Shown here: piece after piece, positions 34,626 through 41,856 of the stretch
How positions within the stretch are numbered: the first letter of the stretch is position 1
Layout: each line of letters opens with the position of its first letter
Assembly: GCA_913048465.1 (NCBI GenBank)
Contig: CAJWVO010000001.1
Span: forward strand, 62,001-126,000
Direction: 5' to 3'
DNA length: 64,000 nt
Source: an uncultured Nitrosomonadales bacterium
GTDB lineage: Bacteria; Pseudomonadota; Gammaproteobacteria; Burkholderiales; Methylophilaceae
The notes under the pieces: model-generated
The model's input: only the letters and a program-made list of their open reading frames with translations
The model's database searches: none
Told to the model about the DNA's origin: nothing
Program-made: the position numbers and the translations under genes

Positions 34626-35466
34626 AATAAATATTCATCATCTCCTTTTTTCAATCTTAGGTATACTCTTGATTAGCTTTTATCCTTACCAAAGTCTTGA
34701 TGAAGTTTATTCTTTAGGTATTCACCCTTTAATTCTGATAGTTTTTATTGCGATAACAACTGTTGGTTTGGGACATGGTGCGCTTGATGGAAAAATAGTT
34801 TGGGAACTAAGCATTAAAAAAAATTCTCGATTCAAAATATATTTAATTTATCTTCTCATTGTTTTAGTTTCAATTTTAATTTGGTTAGCCTTTCCAACTA
34901 TAGGATTATTTATTTTATTTTTGATGTCTATATATCACTTCGGTGATAGCGATCTTAAAAATTATTCATTAAATAAATTACAGAAAATAACATGGGGTTT
35001 CCTAGTCACAATGATCCCAATATTTTTCCATGCCGAAACTGTCAATTTAATTTTTGTTAATTTAGCTGAATATCAGATGAATAAAATAGTAATTATATGC
35101 ATACAAATTTTATTTATTGTATGTTTTATAGGATGGTTGAGAATTGCTTTTAAAAAGATGCTGTGGAGTGAGACGTCAGTATTATTTGTGATGCTGATAT
35201 CCGGGTACTTTTTAGATCCACTATTTTGGTTTGGTTATTATTTTTGTTTTTATCATGGAATGAGAGCATTAATGAATCATCAATTTCAGCTAAAAAAAGA
35301 TACGATTTGGATGATAATTTTTACAATTCCTGTTTTGATTGTATGGCTGATATGTAATGAATTAATTCAGGTTTCGTTTATCGAATTATTATTTCCATCA
35401 TTATTTGCATTAACTGTTGCCCATATGCAGTTAGATAACATTATCAAGTTAATTTATGTTCGTTAA
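34609..35466 (+). CDS. blh: Beta-carotene 15,15'-dioxygenase, Brp/Blh family
   Basis: This 285-aa membrane enzyme cleaves beta-carotene into two retinal molecules, the last step before rhodopsin assembly. About eight hydrophobic helices carry the conserved histidines: GHGALDGK (near residue 56), YHFGDSDL (about 103), CFYHGMRALMNHQ (about 220) and AHMQLDNI near the C-terminus. It ends the crtE-I-B-Y-blh operon and overlaps the convergent gene downstream by 18 bases. Confidence 0.93.
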   Translation: MHLLNKINIHHLLFSILGILLISFYPYQSLDEVYSLGIHPLILIVFIAITTVGLGHGALDGKIVWELSIKKNSRFKIYLIYLLIVLVSILIWLAFPTIGLFILFLMSIYHFGDSDLKNYSLNKLQKITWGFLVTMIPIFFHAETVNLIFVNLAEYQMNKIVIICIQILFIVCFIGWLRIAFKKMLWSETSVLFVMLISGYFLDPLFWFGYYFCFYHGMRALMNHQFQLKKDTIWMIIFTIPVLIVWLICNELIQVSFIELLFPSLFALTVAHMQLDNIIKLIYVR

Positions 35467-35787
35467 AAAATAATTGAGAGTGTATGTGACTAAACATATA
35501 CCAATCGTCACTAAAAATAAGGACAGATAAAAATTCATACCTAACTTCAGCAATACTGATAAAAGATATAAAAAGGGTAATACCGGTAGGATATAAAGTA
35601 CAGTTTCGTGCGTTAATTTTGCTATGTGTAAATTGTCTTTATTTTGTTGATAAATCAGTGCAAAAGAAACAAATAGGACGATGGGCATGGCTAAAAGCAT
35701 GGCAGCAAGGGTAGTGCTTTTTTTACTGAGCTCAGAGGCAACCAAAATGATGGCGACAGCGATAGTTGTTTTTATAAAAAATATCAT
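35449..35787 (-). CDS. DUF3147-like small integral membrane protein
   Basis: This 112-aa protein has four hydrophobic helices. The segment VASELSKKSTTLAAMLLAMPIV is the pattern I associate with DUF3147 proteins, whose function is unknown. Its last 18 bases overlap the end of blh on the other strand, leaving no room for a separate terminator. It is divergent from the SDR gene with a 37-base gap. Confidence 0.65.
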   Translation of the reverse strand: MIFFIKTTIAVAIILVASELSKKSTTLAAMLLAMPIVLFVSFALIYQQNKDNLHIAKLTHETVLYILPVLPFLYLLSVLLKLGMNFYLSLFLVTIGICLVTYTLNYFLTNIN

Positions 35788-35824
35788 GTGCTATAGATAA
35801 ATAAATATAAGAAAGATTCAATAA

Positions 35825-36508
35825 ATGAAACAAATACTGATAATAGGTGGTTCTGGAGCTATAGGGTCAGCCTTGATCAATGAATATGATGGAAAAGATG
35901 TCCAGCTTACTATTGCGTCTAGAAAAAAACAAAATTTAGATCCACATATTAACCAAATTATCTATGATTATGATCAACATGAAGAGATAAATTTAAATGT
36001 GGAAATTAAGTTTGATCTAATTATTTTTGCTACAGGACATCTGCATAACGAGCACTACAAACCTGAAAAAAGCTTAAAGGATATTGATAAAAATGCTTTT
36101 CAATTTTCGTACCATATTAATTGTGTTGCACCGCTAATATTGCTAGGACAGTTGAGTAATAATCTCACTGATTATACAAAAATAGTTTTTTTATCAGCTC
36201 GTGTAGGGAGTATTTCTGAAAATGAATTGGGGGGTTGGTATGCTTATAGGATGAGTAAAGCTGCACTAAATATGATGATTAAAAATTTATCAATTGAGTT
36301 AAAAAGAAAATATAAAAATATTATAGTTTGCGGCATGCATCCTGGAACAGTTGATAGTAAATTATCTAAACCCTATTCAGGATTTGTTAAGCATGAAATA
36401 TTTACTCCATCTCAGTCCGCAGCAATGTTAAAAAAAGTAATTGATGAATTAAATTTTAAGCATTCAGGAAAGATTTATGATTATGCTTTTCAGGAAATTT
36501 CTTATTAG
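35825..36508 (+). CDS. Short-chain dehydrogenase/reductase family protein
   Basis: This 227-aa Rossmann-fold oxidoreductase has cofactor motif GGSGAIGSAL at residues 8-17 and catalytic YAYRMSKAALNMM with the Tyr-x3-Lys pair near residue 140. A Ser in FLSARVGS lies before it. Its substrate is unknown. Its sequence resembles the 'C-factor'-like SDRs that often lie near photolyase genes in marine bacteria (recollection), and photolyases are indeed 4 kb downstream. It ends exactly where the 29-aa gene on the minus strand ends. Confidence 0.85.
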   Translation: MKQILIIGGSGAIGSALINEYDGKDVQLTIASRKKQNLDPHINQIIYDYDQHEEINLNVEIKFDLIIFATGHLHNEHYKPEKSLKDIDKNAFQFSYHINCVAPLILLGQLSNNLTDYTKIVFLSARVGSISENELGGWYAYRMSKAALNMMIKNLSIELKRKYKNIIVCGMHPGTVDSKLSKPYSGFVKHEIFTPSQSAAMLKKVIDELNFKHSGKIYDYAFQEISY

Positions 36509-36598
36509 TTAACGATTGGCTAAATATATAATAATAATCAGCAATAGAATAAGGATGATAAATATAATTATTTCTATCCAAAAAAAATCTATTTGCAT
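36509..36598 (-). CDS. 29-aa single-helix membrane microprotein, unknown
   Basis: The frame reads MQIDFFWIE followed by about 17 almost purely Ile/Leu residues and ends YLANR. This is a single transmembrane helix with a short polar end. The ribosome-binding site GGGAGA lies 5 bases before the ATG, which overlaps the stop of the upstream secreted protein gene. This is a strong sign of real translation. It fills the gap between that gene and the convergent SDR gene completely. I know no family for it. Confidence 0.55.
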   Translation of the reverse strand: MQIDFFWIEIIIFIILILLLIIIIYLANR

Positions 36599-37053
36599 TT
36601 AAATCTCCCTGAGGCAATTTCACTAGATTGAATTTTTTTTGGTTTACTCACTGTTGAATTTATTTGGTGATCAAAACTAAGAATTCTGCTTTCATTATCA
36701 TAAATAATTTCCATAAAGTATTGTGTATGGGCTGTTGATTCATACTGTGTTCCTGTATTAGGGTCACGTTCTCCCATTTCTGATAAAAAAGTAGCCTTTT
36801 TTGAACACACTGTTCTTGATGATTGTGGCTCACATGGGTAATTCATCTCATTATTGATTCTTAGTTTATTTTCAATATCAAAATTAATCGTTTTATACTT
36901 TTTATCGAATGAAATATTTAACAAAATGTTTGAAAGATCTTGTTGGTCGTGAATTAGATCATTAATTTCGTAGCGTTGAGAAACCTGACCAATACACTCT
37001 AATGCAAATGAATGATGACACATCATTAGAGATAGAAAAAAAAGATATTTCAC
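36589..37053 (-). CDS. Secreted hypothetical protein
   Basis: This 154-aa protein has a Sec signal peptide (MKYLFFLSLMMCHHSFA, cleavage likely after Ala17). The mature part of about 137 residues is mainly polar with several cysteines (one just after the signal, a pair around the middle, one third from the end). I do not recognise a family. It overlaps the upstream 101-aa gene by 4 bases and the 29-aa gene by 10, so three genes form one unit on the minus strand. Confidence 0.7.
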   Translation of the reverse strand: MKYLFFLSLMMCHHSFALECIGQVSQRYEINDLIHDQQDLSNILLNISFDKKYKTINFDIENKLRINNEMNYPCEPQSSRTVCSKKATFLSEMGERDPNTGTQYESTAHTQYFMEIIYDNESRILSFDHQINSTVSKPKKIQSSEIASGRFKCK

Positions 37054-37355
37054 TTTTTAACCAAGTAGAAATGAATGAGGAAATATAATCCAAAGACAAG
37101 TGATACAAAAAGAATAGCTTCTAGCTCACCTATTAATTTAATAATAAAGTTATTTGAACAAAATAAATTGAATACCTCACATGCTGATAAAGACTTTACC
37201 CATACCCCTCCTTTAATATACTTATACAAACTAAAACCGATATAGATGAGAAAGGTGATCACAGCTGTAAGGAATGTAGAGCCTAAAATGATGGCATCAA
37301 AACGTGTAAATTTTGTATCTTTTTGCATATCCATTATTATAACGTCATGAGACAT
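37050..37355 (-). CDS. Two-helix membrane protein, unknown
   Basis: This 101-aa protein has helices at about residues 22-43 and 78-97 and a cysteine-containing loop between (SLSACEVFNLFCSNN). No family is recognised. The first methionines at 1, 8 and 10 are all possible starts. TATAAT lies on this strand just upstream of Met8/Met10, and its 5' end overlaps the 5' end of the divergent gene, so the true start is uncertain. Confidence 0.6.
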   Translation of the reverse strand: MSHDVIIMDMQKDTKFTRFDAIILGSTFLTAVITFLIYIGFSLYKYIKGGVWVKSLSACEVFNLFCSNNFIIKLIGELEAILFVSLVFGLYFLIHFYLVKK

Positions 37356-37622
37356 AATTTTTGGTCCAGACTGGGTGGAATTGTTGTACTTATTTCACTC
37401 TGTGTATGCTTTTGGTTAGGATTTAAAGAGCAAAAATGGTTATGGGTAATTGCTATATTGCCCTCTTACCTTGTCGGTTTTTATTTATATCGTATTATTA
37501 ATAGCAATGATCTTAGGGCTGAGTTTGTTCGCAAGATTTTTTTTATAATCATTGCTTCAATCATATCTTTATCAATTGTTTACTATATCGGTTTATTTTT
37601 TAATATAATCTTAAATATATGA
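37347..37622 (+). CDS. Small membrane protein, unknown
   Basis: This 91-aa protein has four hydrophobic segments (about 9-22, 29-44, 60-75 and 78-90). It is read from the ATG at 37347; an upstream ATG at 37323 is in frame but lies deeper in the divergent gene. No family is recognised. Its stop overlaps the next gene by 4 bases (ATGA), so the two are coupled. Confidence 0.6.
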   Translation: MRHNFWSRLGGIVVLISLCVCFWLGFKEQKWLWVIAILPSYLVGFYLYRIINSNDLRAEFVRKIFFIIIASIISLSIVYYIGLFFNIILNI

Positions 37623-38107
37623 GACCACCAATCCTATCAAAATACCCTGTCGATGAAATTGTTGCTAATCTGAAAAAATCAAAACTATCAGATAAATGGA
37701 TCGTTCGTTTTATCCCACAGATTTTGAGTAAAGATAAGCTTAATGCAAATGCAATTTCTTTAACAAAAAGAGTGAGTTTATTAAAAACTGAACCGATTAC
37801 TAAAGAAGAATTAGATAGATTAAAAAAATATTTTAAAGAATTAAAGCGTGATGATTTAGTCATCATCCGTCAAGAGGATAGTAGGCAACAGCGAGTATTA
37901 ATATTTTGTGCTCATGATGATGCCCCTGAAACAATTGATGGTTTAGAAAGGCATATATATCGTGTTATTCCAAATGCTAAACTAAAATTTGGCGCTTCTG
38001 ATATTAATCGAGATCGGTGCCGAATTGTCAAAAGAAGATCATGGAAAACAGAAAAAGATCGTCCAACCGGGGTATATTCTATAACAGACCTCTCCGGTTC
38101 GGATTAA
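37619..38107 (+). CDS. Soluble basic protein, unknown
   Basis: This 162-aa protein has no signal peptide or membrane helix and many Lys and Arg residues. It begins MRPPILSKYPVDEIVANLKKS and has a C-terminal RCRIVKRRSWKTEKDRPTG segment that could contact nucleic acid or phosphate. I do not recognise a family. It is coupled to the small membrane protein upstream, and its end overlaps a third frame by 67 bases. Confidence 0.6.
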   Translation: MRPPILSKYPVDEIVANLKKSKLSDKWIVRFIPQILSKDKLNANAISLTKRVSLLKTEPITKEELDRLKKYFKELKRDDLVIIRQEDSRQQRVLIFCAHDDAPETIDGLERHIYRVIPNAKLKFGASDINRDRCRIVKRRSWKTEKDRPTGVYSITDLSGSD

Positions 38108-38325
38108 TATTTAGTTTATTCCTTAATCCCCAATTTATTTTTTCTTCTGAAAAAATAAGTGGAAAAAATAAAACTATAAGTTCTGATCATAACAACAATC
38201 AGGTTCAATTTTATGAACCGATCCGGACAAAAATAACAGGAAATAGTTGCGGACCTCAGTCTGATTGGCCATGCATGGACCCCGACGGCTGTTTAATAAT
38301 TGATGGGTTTAAAAAAAAGGAGTAA
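38041..38325 (+). CDS. Probable small secreted protein, overlapping the previous gene
   Basis: This 94-aa frame is read from ATG 38041, with AAGAAG just upstream. It has a long basic N-terminus, a hydrophobic stretch (FGLIFSLFLNPQFIF) that could be a signal peptide, and a short mature part with cysteines in SCGPQSDWPCMDPDGC. Its stop codon lies inside a perfect terminator stem, which supports a real gene end here. The 67-base overlap with the preceding gene is unusual. No family is recognised. Confidence 0.5.
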   Translation: MENRKRSSNRGIFYNRPLRFGLIFSLFLNPQFIFSSEKISGKNKTISSDHNNNQVQFYEPIRTKITGNSCGPQSDWPCMDPDGCLIIDGFKKKE

Positions 38326-38344
38326 TGTACATTTACTCCTTTTT
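38314..38344. terminator. Bidirectional intrinsic terminator
   Basis: AAAAAGGAGTAA and TTACTCCTTTTT form a 12-bp perfect stem around a 7-base loop, with A-rich and T-rich flanks so that it works on both strands. It separates the plus-strand unknown genes from the minus-strand small heat-shock protein gene. Confidence 0.88.
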
Positions 38345-38354
38345 AAAAAGATGC

Positions 38355-38822
38355 TTAAGCAGTTAAAGAATTTAACTGTTGTGATGCAAGATTCTTTATT
38401 CCATTAATCTCAATTTTTTTTGGTTTTTTTGATTCTGGAATAATATTTTCAAGCGCGATTTTAAGGACACCAGATTCTAGATCTGCCCCTTTAACTTCAA
38501 TGGTATCTGCTAATCGAATTGTTTTTGTAAATGATCGATTAGAAATACCCTTATGAAGGTACTGAATACTTGTATCATCTTTTGACTTATCACCTTTAAT
38601 AATAAGTAGTCCATCCTTAACTGTGACGTCAATGTCAGATTGGTTAAAGCCAGCAACAGCTAATTCAACTGAATACGAGGTCTCATTATGTTTAATAATG
38701 TTATGGGGAGGAAATTTTTCATGGACGGACTCAATCGAGTTCTCCATCAGTGCTTCAATATCTCTTAAAACAGTTTCAAAACCCAGTGTACTTGGATATA
38801 AGTTACCAAATGAAATTTTCAT
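38355..38822 (-). CDS. Small heat-shock protein, Hsp20/IbpA family
   Basis: This 155-aa alpha-crystallin-domain chaperone holds unfolding proteins. The start at MKISFGNLYPS is fixed by AAAGGAG 6 bases upstream. The alpha-crystallin domain spans about 35-130, with YSVELAVAGFNQSDIDV, the IRLADTIEVKGADLESGVLKI region and the typical G-x-L motif (GVL). It has a consensus-like sigma-32 promoter and a hairpin in the leader, so it is probably heat-induced. Confidence 0.92.
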   Translation of the reverse strand: MKISFGNLYPSTLGFETVLRDIEALMENSIESVHEKFPPHNIIKHNETSYSVELAVAGFNQSDIDVTVKDGLLIIKGDKSKDDTSIQYLHKGISNRSFTKTIRLADTIEVKGADLESGVLKIALENIIPESKKPKKIEINGIKNLASQQLNSLTA

Positions 38823-38854
38823 GTTTATCTCCTTTAATTTAAGCAAAATAAAAA

Positions 38855-38890
38855 ATTATGGTGTTACCCATTAGGCATAACAACCATAAT
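38855..38890 (-). terminator. Stem-loop with T-tract in the hsp20 leader
   Basis: ATTATGGT and ACCATAAT form an 8-bp stem that continues inward with GTTAT pairing to GTAAC-type bases after a one-base bulge. On the minus strand it is followed by TTTTTT and TTTT. It could terminate transcription coming from the MORN-like gene, whose stop is at 38924. It also sits at the extreme 5' end of the predicted hsp20 mRNA. Confidence 0.5.
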
Positions 38891-38893
38891 TTA

Positions 38894-38923
38894 TATATGG
38901 GAGCTCTTAAAGAAGATTTCAAG
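38894..38923 (-). promoter_or_regulatory. Sigma-32 (heat-shock) promoter of hsp20
   Basis: On the minus strand CTTGAAA (38923-38917) and CCCATATA (38901-38894) are separated by 15 bases. Both boxes match the RpoH consensus (CTTGAAA and CCCATnTA). It starts one base after the upstream gene's stop codon. Confidence 0.8.
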
Positions 38924-39367
38924 TCATTTAACTATTTTTCCATTTTGATATAAGTCTTTGGAAATCAATTGACCCTCTTTATTCCAAATCCATTCATGTC
39001 CATCTTTGGTTCCATTGACCCACGAACTTTTTGATTTTTGTTGACCATCGTCAAACCATTGTTCCCAAAGACCATTTTCTTTTCCATCTTTATATTCAAC
39101 TTTAAGTTTTATCTGTCCGTTCTCATACCACTGCTTCCAGTAACCATGTTCCTTACCATCTTTAAAGTCACTTTCCATTTTAATTTGACCATTCTCATAC
39201 CAAAATTTTTCTTTCCCATTTTTCTTTCCATCTTTATAAGTGATTTCAAATTTTGAAGATTTATTTTCAAAGAATTCTTGATAGAGGCCATCTTTAATTT
39301 CTTCAGCAGATAATGGCTTAAGGAATACTACACAGGATAATATTGTTATATGAAAATATTTAAACAT
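38924..39367 (-). CDS. Secreted MORN-like repeat protein (YwqK-type)
   Basis: This 147-aa protein has a signal peptide (about residues 1-22). It then carries about four tandem ~23-residue repeats built on 'YKDGK-NG-W--WYENGQIK', the pattern of the toxin-antitoxin YwqK-like/MORN-type repeat family. These are beta-hairpin repeats of unclear function and often exported. The start at 39367 has GGAG 5 bases upstream; an upstream GTG is less likely. It lies last in the minus-strand series starting at 40406. Confidence 0.75.
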   Translation of the reverse strand: MFKYFHITILSCVVFLKPLSAEEIKDGLYQEFFENKSSKFEITYKDGKKNGKEKFWYENGQIKMESDFKDGKEHGYWKQWYENGQIKLKVEYKDGKENGLWEQWFDDGQQKSKSSWVNGTKDGHEWIWNKEGQLISKDLYQNGKIVK

Positions 39368-39421
39368 AATCACTCCAAATTTATAATATGAAATGACTAG
39401 ATCAATTTTGTTAAGTTTCTG

Positions 39422-39685
39422 TTATTTGAATAATTTTTTATACTCTGGAAAGTAATTTGCTATGACTTCAATATTGAATTTTCTTAGAATAGAAGTATTA
39501 GATTCCCTCTCTAAAAGAAATATGAATGATTGTTCAATAATTTCTTTTTTTGTGAGATTTTTTATTTGATATTCAGTGATGAAGTTATCAGAAATTGTCA
39601 CTTGGTGATTTGTTTCTGTATTTGAGTATATTGTTACATCAAAAGTATTAGGAGATAGCTCTTTAATATTTATTTGATTTGACAT
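39422..39685 (-). CDS. Small cytoplasmic protein, unknown
   Basis: This 87-aa protein, with no signal or helix, begins MSNQINIKELSPNTFDVTIY and ends with a charged helical region (SILRKFNIEVIANYFPEYKKLFK). The block TETNHQVTISDNFI suggests a small beta domain followed by helices. I have seen similar small conserved hypothetical proteins but cannot name a family. It overlaps the upstream secreted protein gene by 16 bases. Confidence 0.6.
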   Translation of the reverse strand: MSNQINIKELSPNTFDVTIYSNTETNHQVTISDNFITEYQIKNLTKKEIIEQSFIFLLERESNTSILRKFNIEVIANYFPEYKKLFK

Positions 39686-40011
39686 TGGCCCTCAAAATTT
39701 TCAATATAATGCCCAAAACCCTTATTTCCTGATATCGAATCAGTAATTTTTAATGTTTTTAAATCCAAATTGAGTGATCTGATATTTAAGAGAGTTGATT
39801 TACATATCATGGTAGTTTTAGATTTTTCGCATTCAATGTTATTTAGATCAATCAAGGTTAAGTTTTTAAATTTGTATTCCCTCGACTGCTGTTCCTCTTT
39901 TGCACCACTGGCGCCGACAAGTTCAAAATGACTTAATCCTTCACAGACATAAGTTAGCTCATCAGCAAAAGAGTAGTTGGCAAGGAACAACAGTAAAAAA
40001 AGCTTCTTCAT
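39670..40011 (-). CDS. Secreted hypothetical protein
   Basis: This 113-aa protein has a clear Sec signal peptide (MKKLFLLLFLANYSFA). Its mature part contains four cysteines (YVCEGL, NIECEK, MICKST and GQCQIK) that could form two disulfides in the periplasm. No family is recognised. It is coupled to the lipoprotein gene upstream by a 4-base overlap. The thiol-disulfide genes dsbD and tlpA elsewhere in the window would be relevant to folding. Confidence 0.65.
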   Translation of the reverse strand: MKKLFLLLFLANYSFADELTYVCEGLSHFELVGASGAKEEQQSREYKFKNLTLIDLNNIECEKSKTTMICKSTLLNIRSLNLDLKTLKITDSISGNKGFGHYIENFEGQCQIK

Positions 40012-40406
40012 TGCGTAAGCTCTTGAAGACAGTTTACAAAATCTTTAGAGCCCACTGTAAAACCAAGTCTTTCGCATTTCTGTTTGGCCACTGTGCCGTT
40101 CAAGCGCTTGGATGATTTCCCATCGATTTCTAACTCGTCAGATAACTTATTGGCAAAATTACATTTAAATTCAAATATATCTTGAAGTAGCAGATCACTA
40201 TCCTTTTTTTGAACACTATCCTGATTGAGGCCGCCATACACCTTACATGCACGCATCATGTAGTCATTTGCATCTTCTCCAGCAAAATGTTTTTCAACAA
40301 ATTTGCCAGTAAAGTCATTATGTGGTGCAGGGCGCTGTATATTTTGATTAGTCGTAGCACATGAGGCTAGGAATAAAGAGATAATGAGTGTTAATTTAAA
40401 ATGCAT
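40008..40406 (-). CDS. Probable lipoprotein, unknown function
   Basis: This 132-aa protein has a type II signal peptide and the lipobox LASC (Cys16), followed by ATTNQN, so it is probably a lipid-anchored envelope protein. The mature part contains four further cysteines, around CKVY, KCNF, KCERLGF and NCLQE. The family is not recognised. It is the first gene of the four-gene minus-strand unit and diverges from the photolyase operon across a 75-base gap. Confidence 0.7.
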   Translation of the reverse strand: MHFKLTLIISLFLASCATTNQNIQRPAPHNDFTGKFVEKHFAGEDANDYMMRACKVYGGLNQDSVQKKDSDLLLQDIFEFKCNFANKLSDELEIDGKSSKRLNGTVAKQKCERLGFTVGSKDFVNCLQELTQ

Positions 40407-40481
40407 AAATAATTATAAGCACATTTTATTAAATAAGCTAAATATTGAAGAACCAAAACCCTTTAATATCATCTTAGAGAT

Positions 40482-40616
40482 ATGCACAAACAAAACTTAC
40501 CACAAAAAATATGCGTCACATGTCAGCGACCTTTCTCGTGGCGAAAGAAATGGGAAAGATGTTGGGATGAGGTAAAGTATTGCTCACAAAGGTGTAAAAA
40601 TCATCGTGTCACATAA
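40482..40616 (+). CDS. DUF2256 zinc-ribbon microprotein
   Basis: This 44-residue protein has N-terminal [18 protein letters not shown] and then [19 protein letters not shown]. The cysteines at 11, 14, 34 and 38 form a zinc-binding ribbon, with an extra one at 27. This is the DUF2256 pattern, a family often found beside or fused to photolyase/cryptochrome genes (recollection). It overlaps the GTG start of the downstream photolyase by 11 bases, so it is the first gene of the photolyase operon. Confidence 0.85.
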   Translation: MHKQNLPQKICVTCQRPFSWRKKWERCWDEVKYCSQRCKNHRVT

Positions 40617-41856
40617 TATTTTCTGGTTTAGAAACAACCTAAGACTTAATGATAATTACCCCTTGTTACAATGTATCAAAGACTCAACATGTATTTCTTT
40701 TGTTTACATAGTTAATCGGAATCTAAAAATTCTTGATGTCGAAGAAAATCATAAGAATAAATTTTTAATTGATGCTCTGAATCAACTTCAGACAAATTTA
40801 TCCAACTTAGGGCATGAGCTCTATGTTATTGAGGGTGAGCCTTCAGTCTTATTTTCTTCTATAGCTAAACAGCACCAGATTAATAAAATATATTGTGAAA
40901 AAATAATTAGTCCTTATGAAAAGGACGAGGAATTAAGCATTACTCAACCTGATGTGGTGTCCCTCTGGGACTCTTCATTGCTTAATACTGAGGATCTTGA
41001 ATTTGATGTAAGCAATTTACCTGACACCTTTACGACATTCAGAAAGAAGGTCGAATCAAAGCCAATTACAGTCACCCTAAGTGAAAGTTTACCTCTTCCA
41101 AAGCCTGCAGATCTTTTAAATATTAAATCATGCAAATTACCCAAATATGAAAACATATTCAGGGGCAGTGTAGATTTTTTAAATCACTATACCATCTGTG
41201 AAAATGGTGCTCAAAGCTTTGTGAAGGACTATTTTTCAGATAATAAAGCACTTGAATATAAACAGACAAGAAATGAGTTAATGGGCAATGATTTTTCAAC
41301 AAAATTTTCAGTGTGGCTTGCACATGGTTTAATTTCAGCGAGACAAATTTTTACTTCCCTCAAAAATTATGAAGAAAATAATAGGGCAAACGAGAGTACT
41401 TATTGGATATTGTTCGAACTTTTGTGGAGAGATTACTTTAGGTTTTTACACTTTAAATATGACAGGAAACTATATTTCCCTTTCGGGCTAAAAAATAAAG
41501 AGATTAATGAGACAAGCCAGGTCAACATAATTAATTTAGAAGAGGCAAATACAGGGTCATCTTTTATCAATGCAGGTATCAGAGAGTTGCAAAATAGTGG
41601 CTTCTTATCAAATCGAATGAGACAGATATTAGCTTCCTTTATTATTTTTGAAATGAAAATAGATTGGCGAGTTGGTGCTGATTTTTTCCAAAAATATTTG
41701 ATCGATTTTGATATTTACTCTAACCAGGGTAATTGGATATACATCGCTGGGTATGGAACGGATCCCAGAGGCGGTAGACGATTCAATGTTGAAAAACAGA
41801 AGAATACTTACGATATAGATAATCAATATGAGATGTACTGGAATGAAAACACTTAG
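40606..41856 (+). CDS. Cryptochrome/photolyase, CRY-DASH type
   Basis: This 416-aa flavoprotein has the N-terminal photolyase domain ([16 protein letters not shown]) and the C-terminal FAD-binding domain. [22 protein letters not shown] and [19 protein letters not shown] are typical of the DASH subgroup, which repairs cyclobutane dimers mainly in single-stranded DNA. The start is GTG inside the DUF2256 gene. It is somewhat shorter than usual (about 430-490). It overlaps the next photolyase gene by 14 bases. Confidence 0.87.
   Translation: MSHNIFWFRNNLRLNDNYPLLQCIKDSTCISFVYIVNRNLKILDVEENHKNKFLIDALNQLQTNLSNLGHELYVIEGEPSVLFSSIAKQHQINKIYCEKIISPYEKDEELSITQPDVVSLWDSSLLNTEDLEFDVSNLPDTFTTFRKKVESKPITVTLSESLPLPKPADLLNIKSCKLPKYENIFRGSVDFLNHYTICENGAQSFVKDYFSDNKALEYKQTRNELMGNDFSTKFSVWLAHGLISARQIFTSLKNYEENNRANESTYWILFELLWRDYFRFLHFKYDRKLYFPFGLKNKEINETSQVNIINLEEANTGSSFINAGIRELQNSGFLSNRMRQILASFIIFEMKIDWRVGADFFQKYLIDFDIYSNQGNWIYIAGYGTDPRGGRRFNVEKQKNTYDIDNQYEMYWNENT

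Noticed and set aside
38960-39260. Tandem DNA repeats resembling a short repeat array
   Set aside because: They encode the repeated WYENGQIK-type protein units of the MORN-like gene and have no spacers, so this is not a CRISPR array.
40384-40575. 63-residue plus-strand frame overlapping the DUF2256 gene
   Set aside because: It lies in a different frame from the clear zinc-ribbon microprotein and has no coding features.
41828-41842. Longer start for the FeS photolyase
   Set aside because: The later ATG gives the standard N-terminus and places the four cluster cysteines at the positions known for PhrB.
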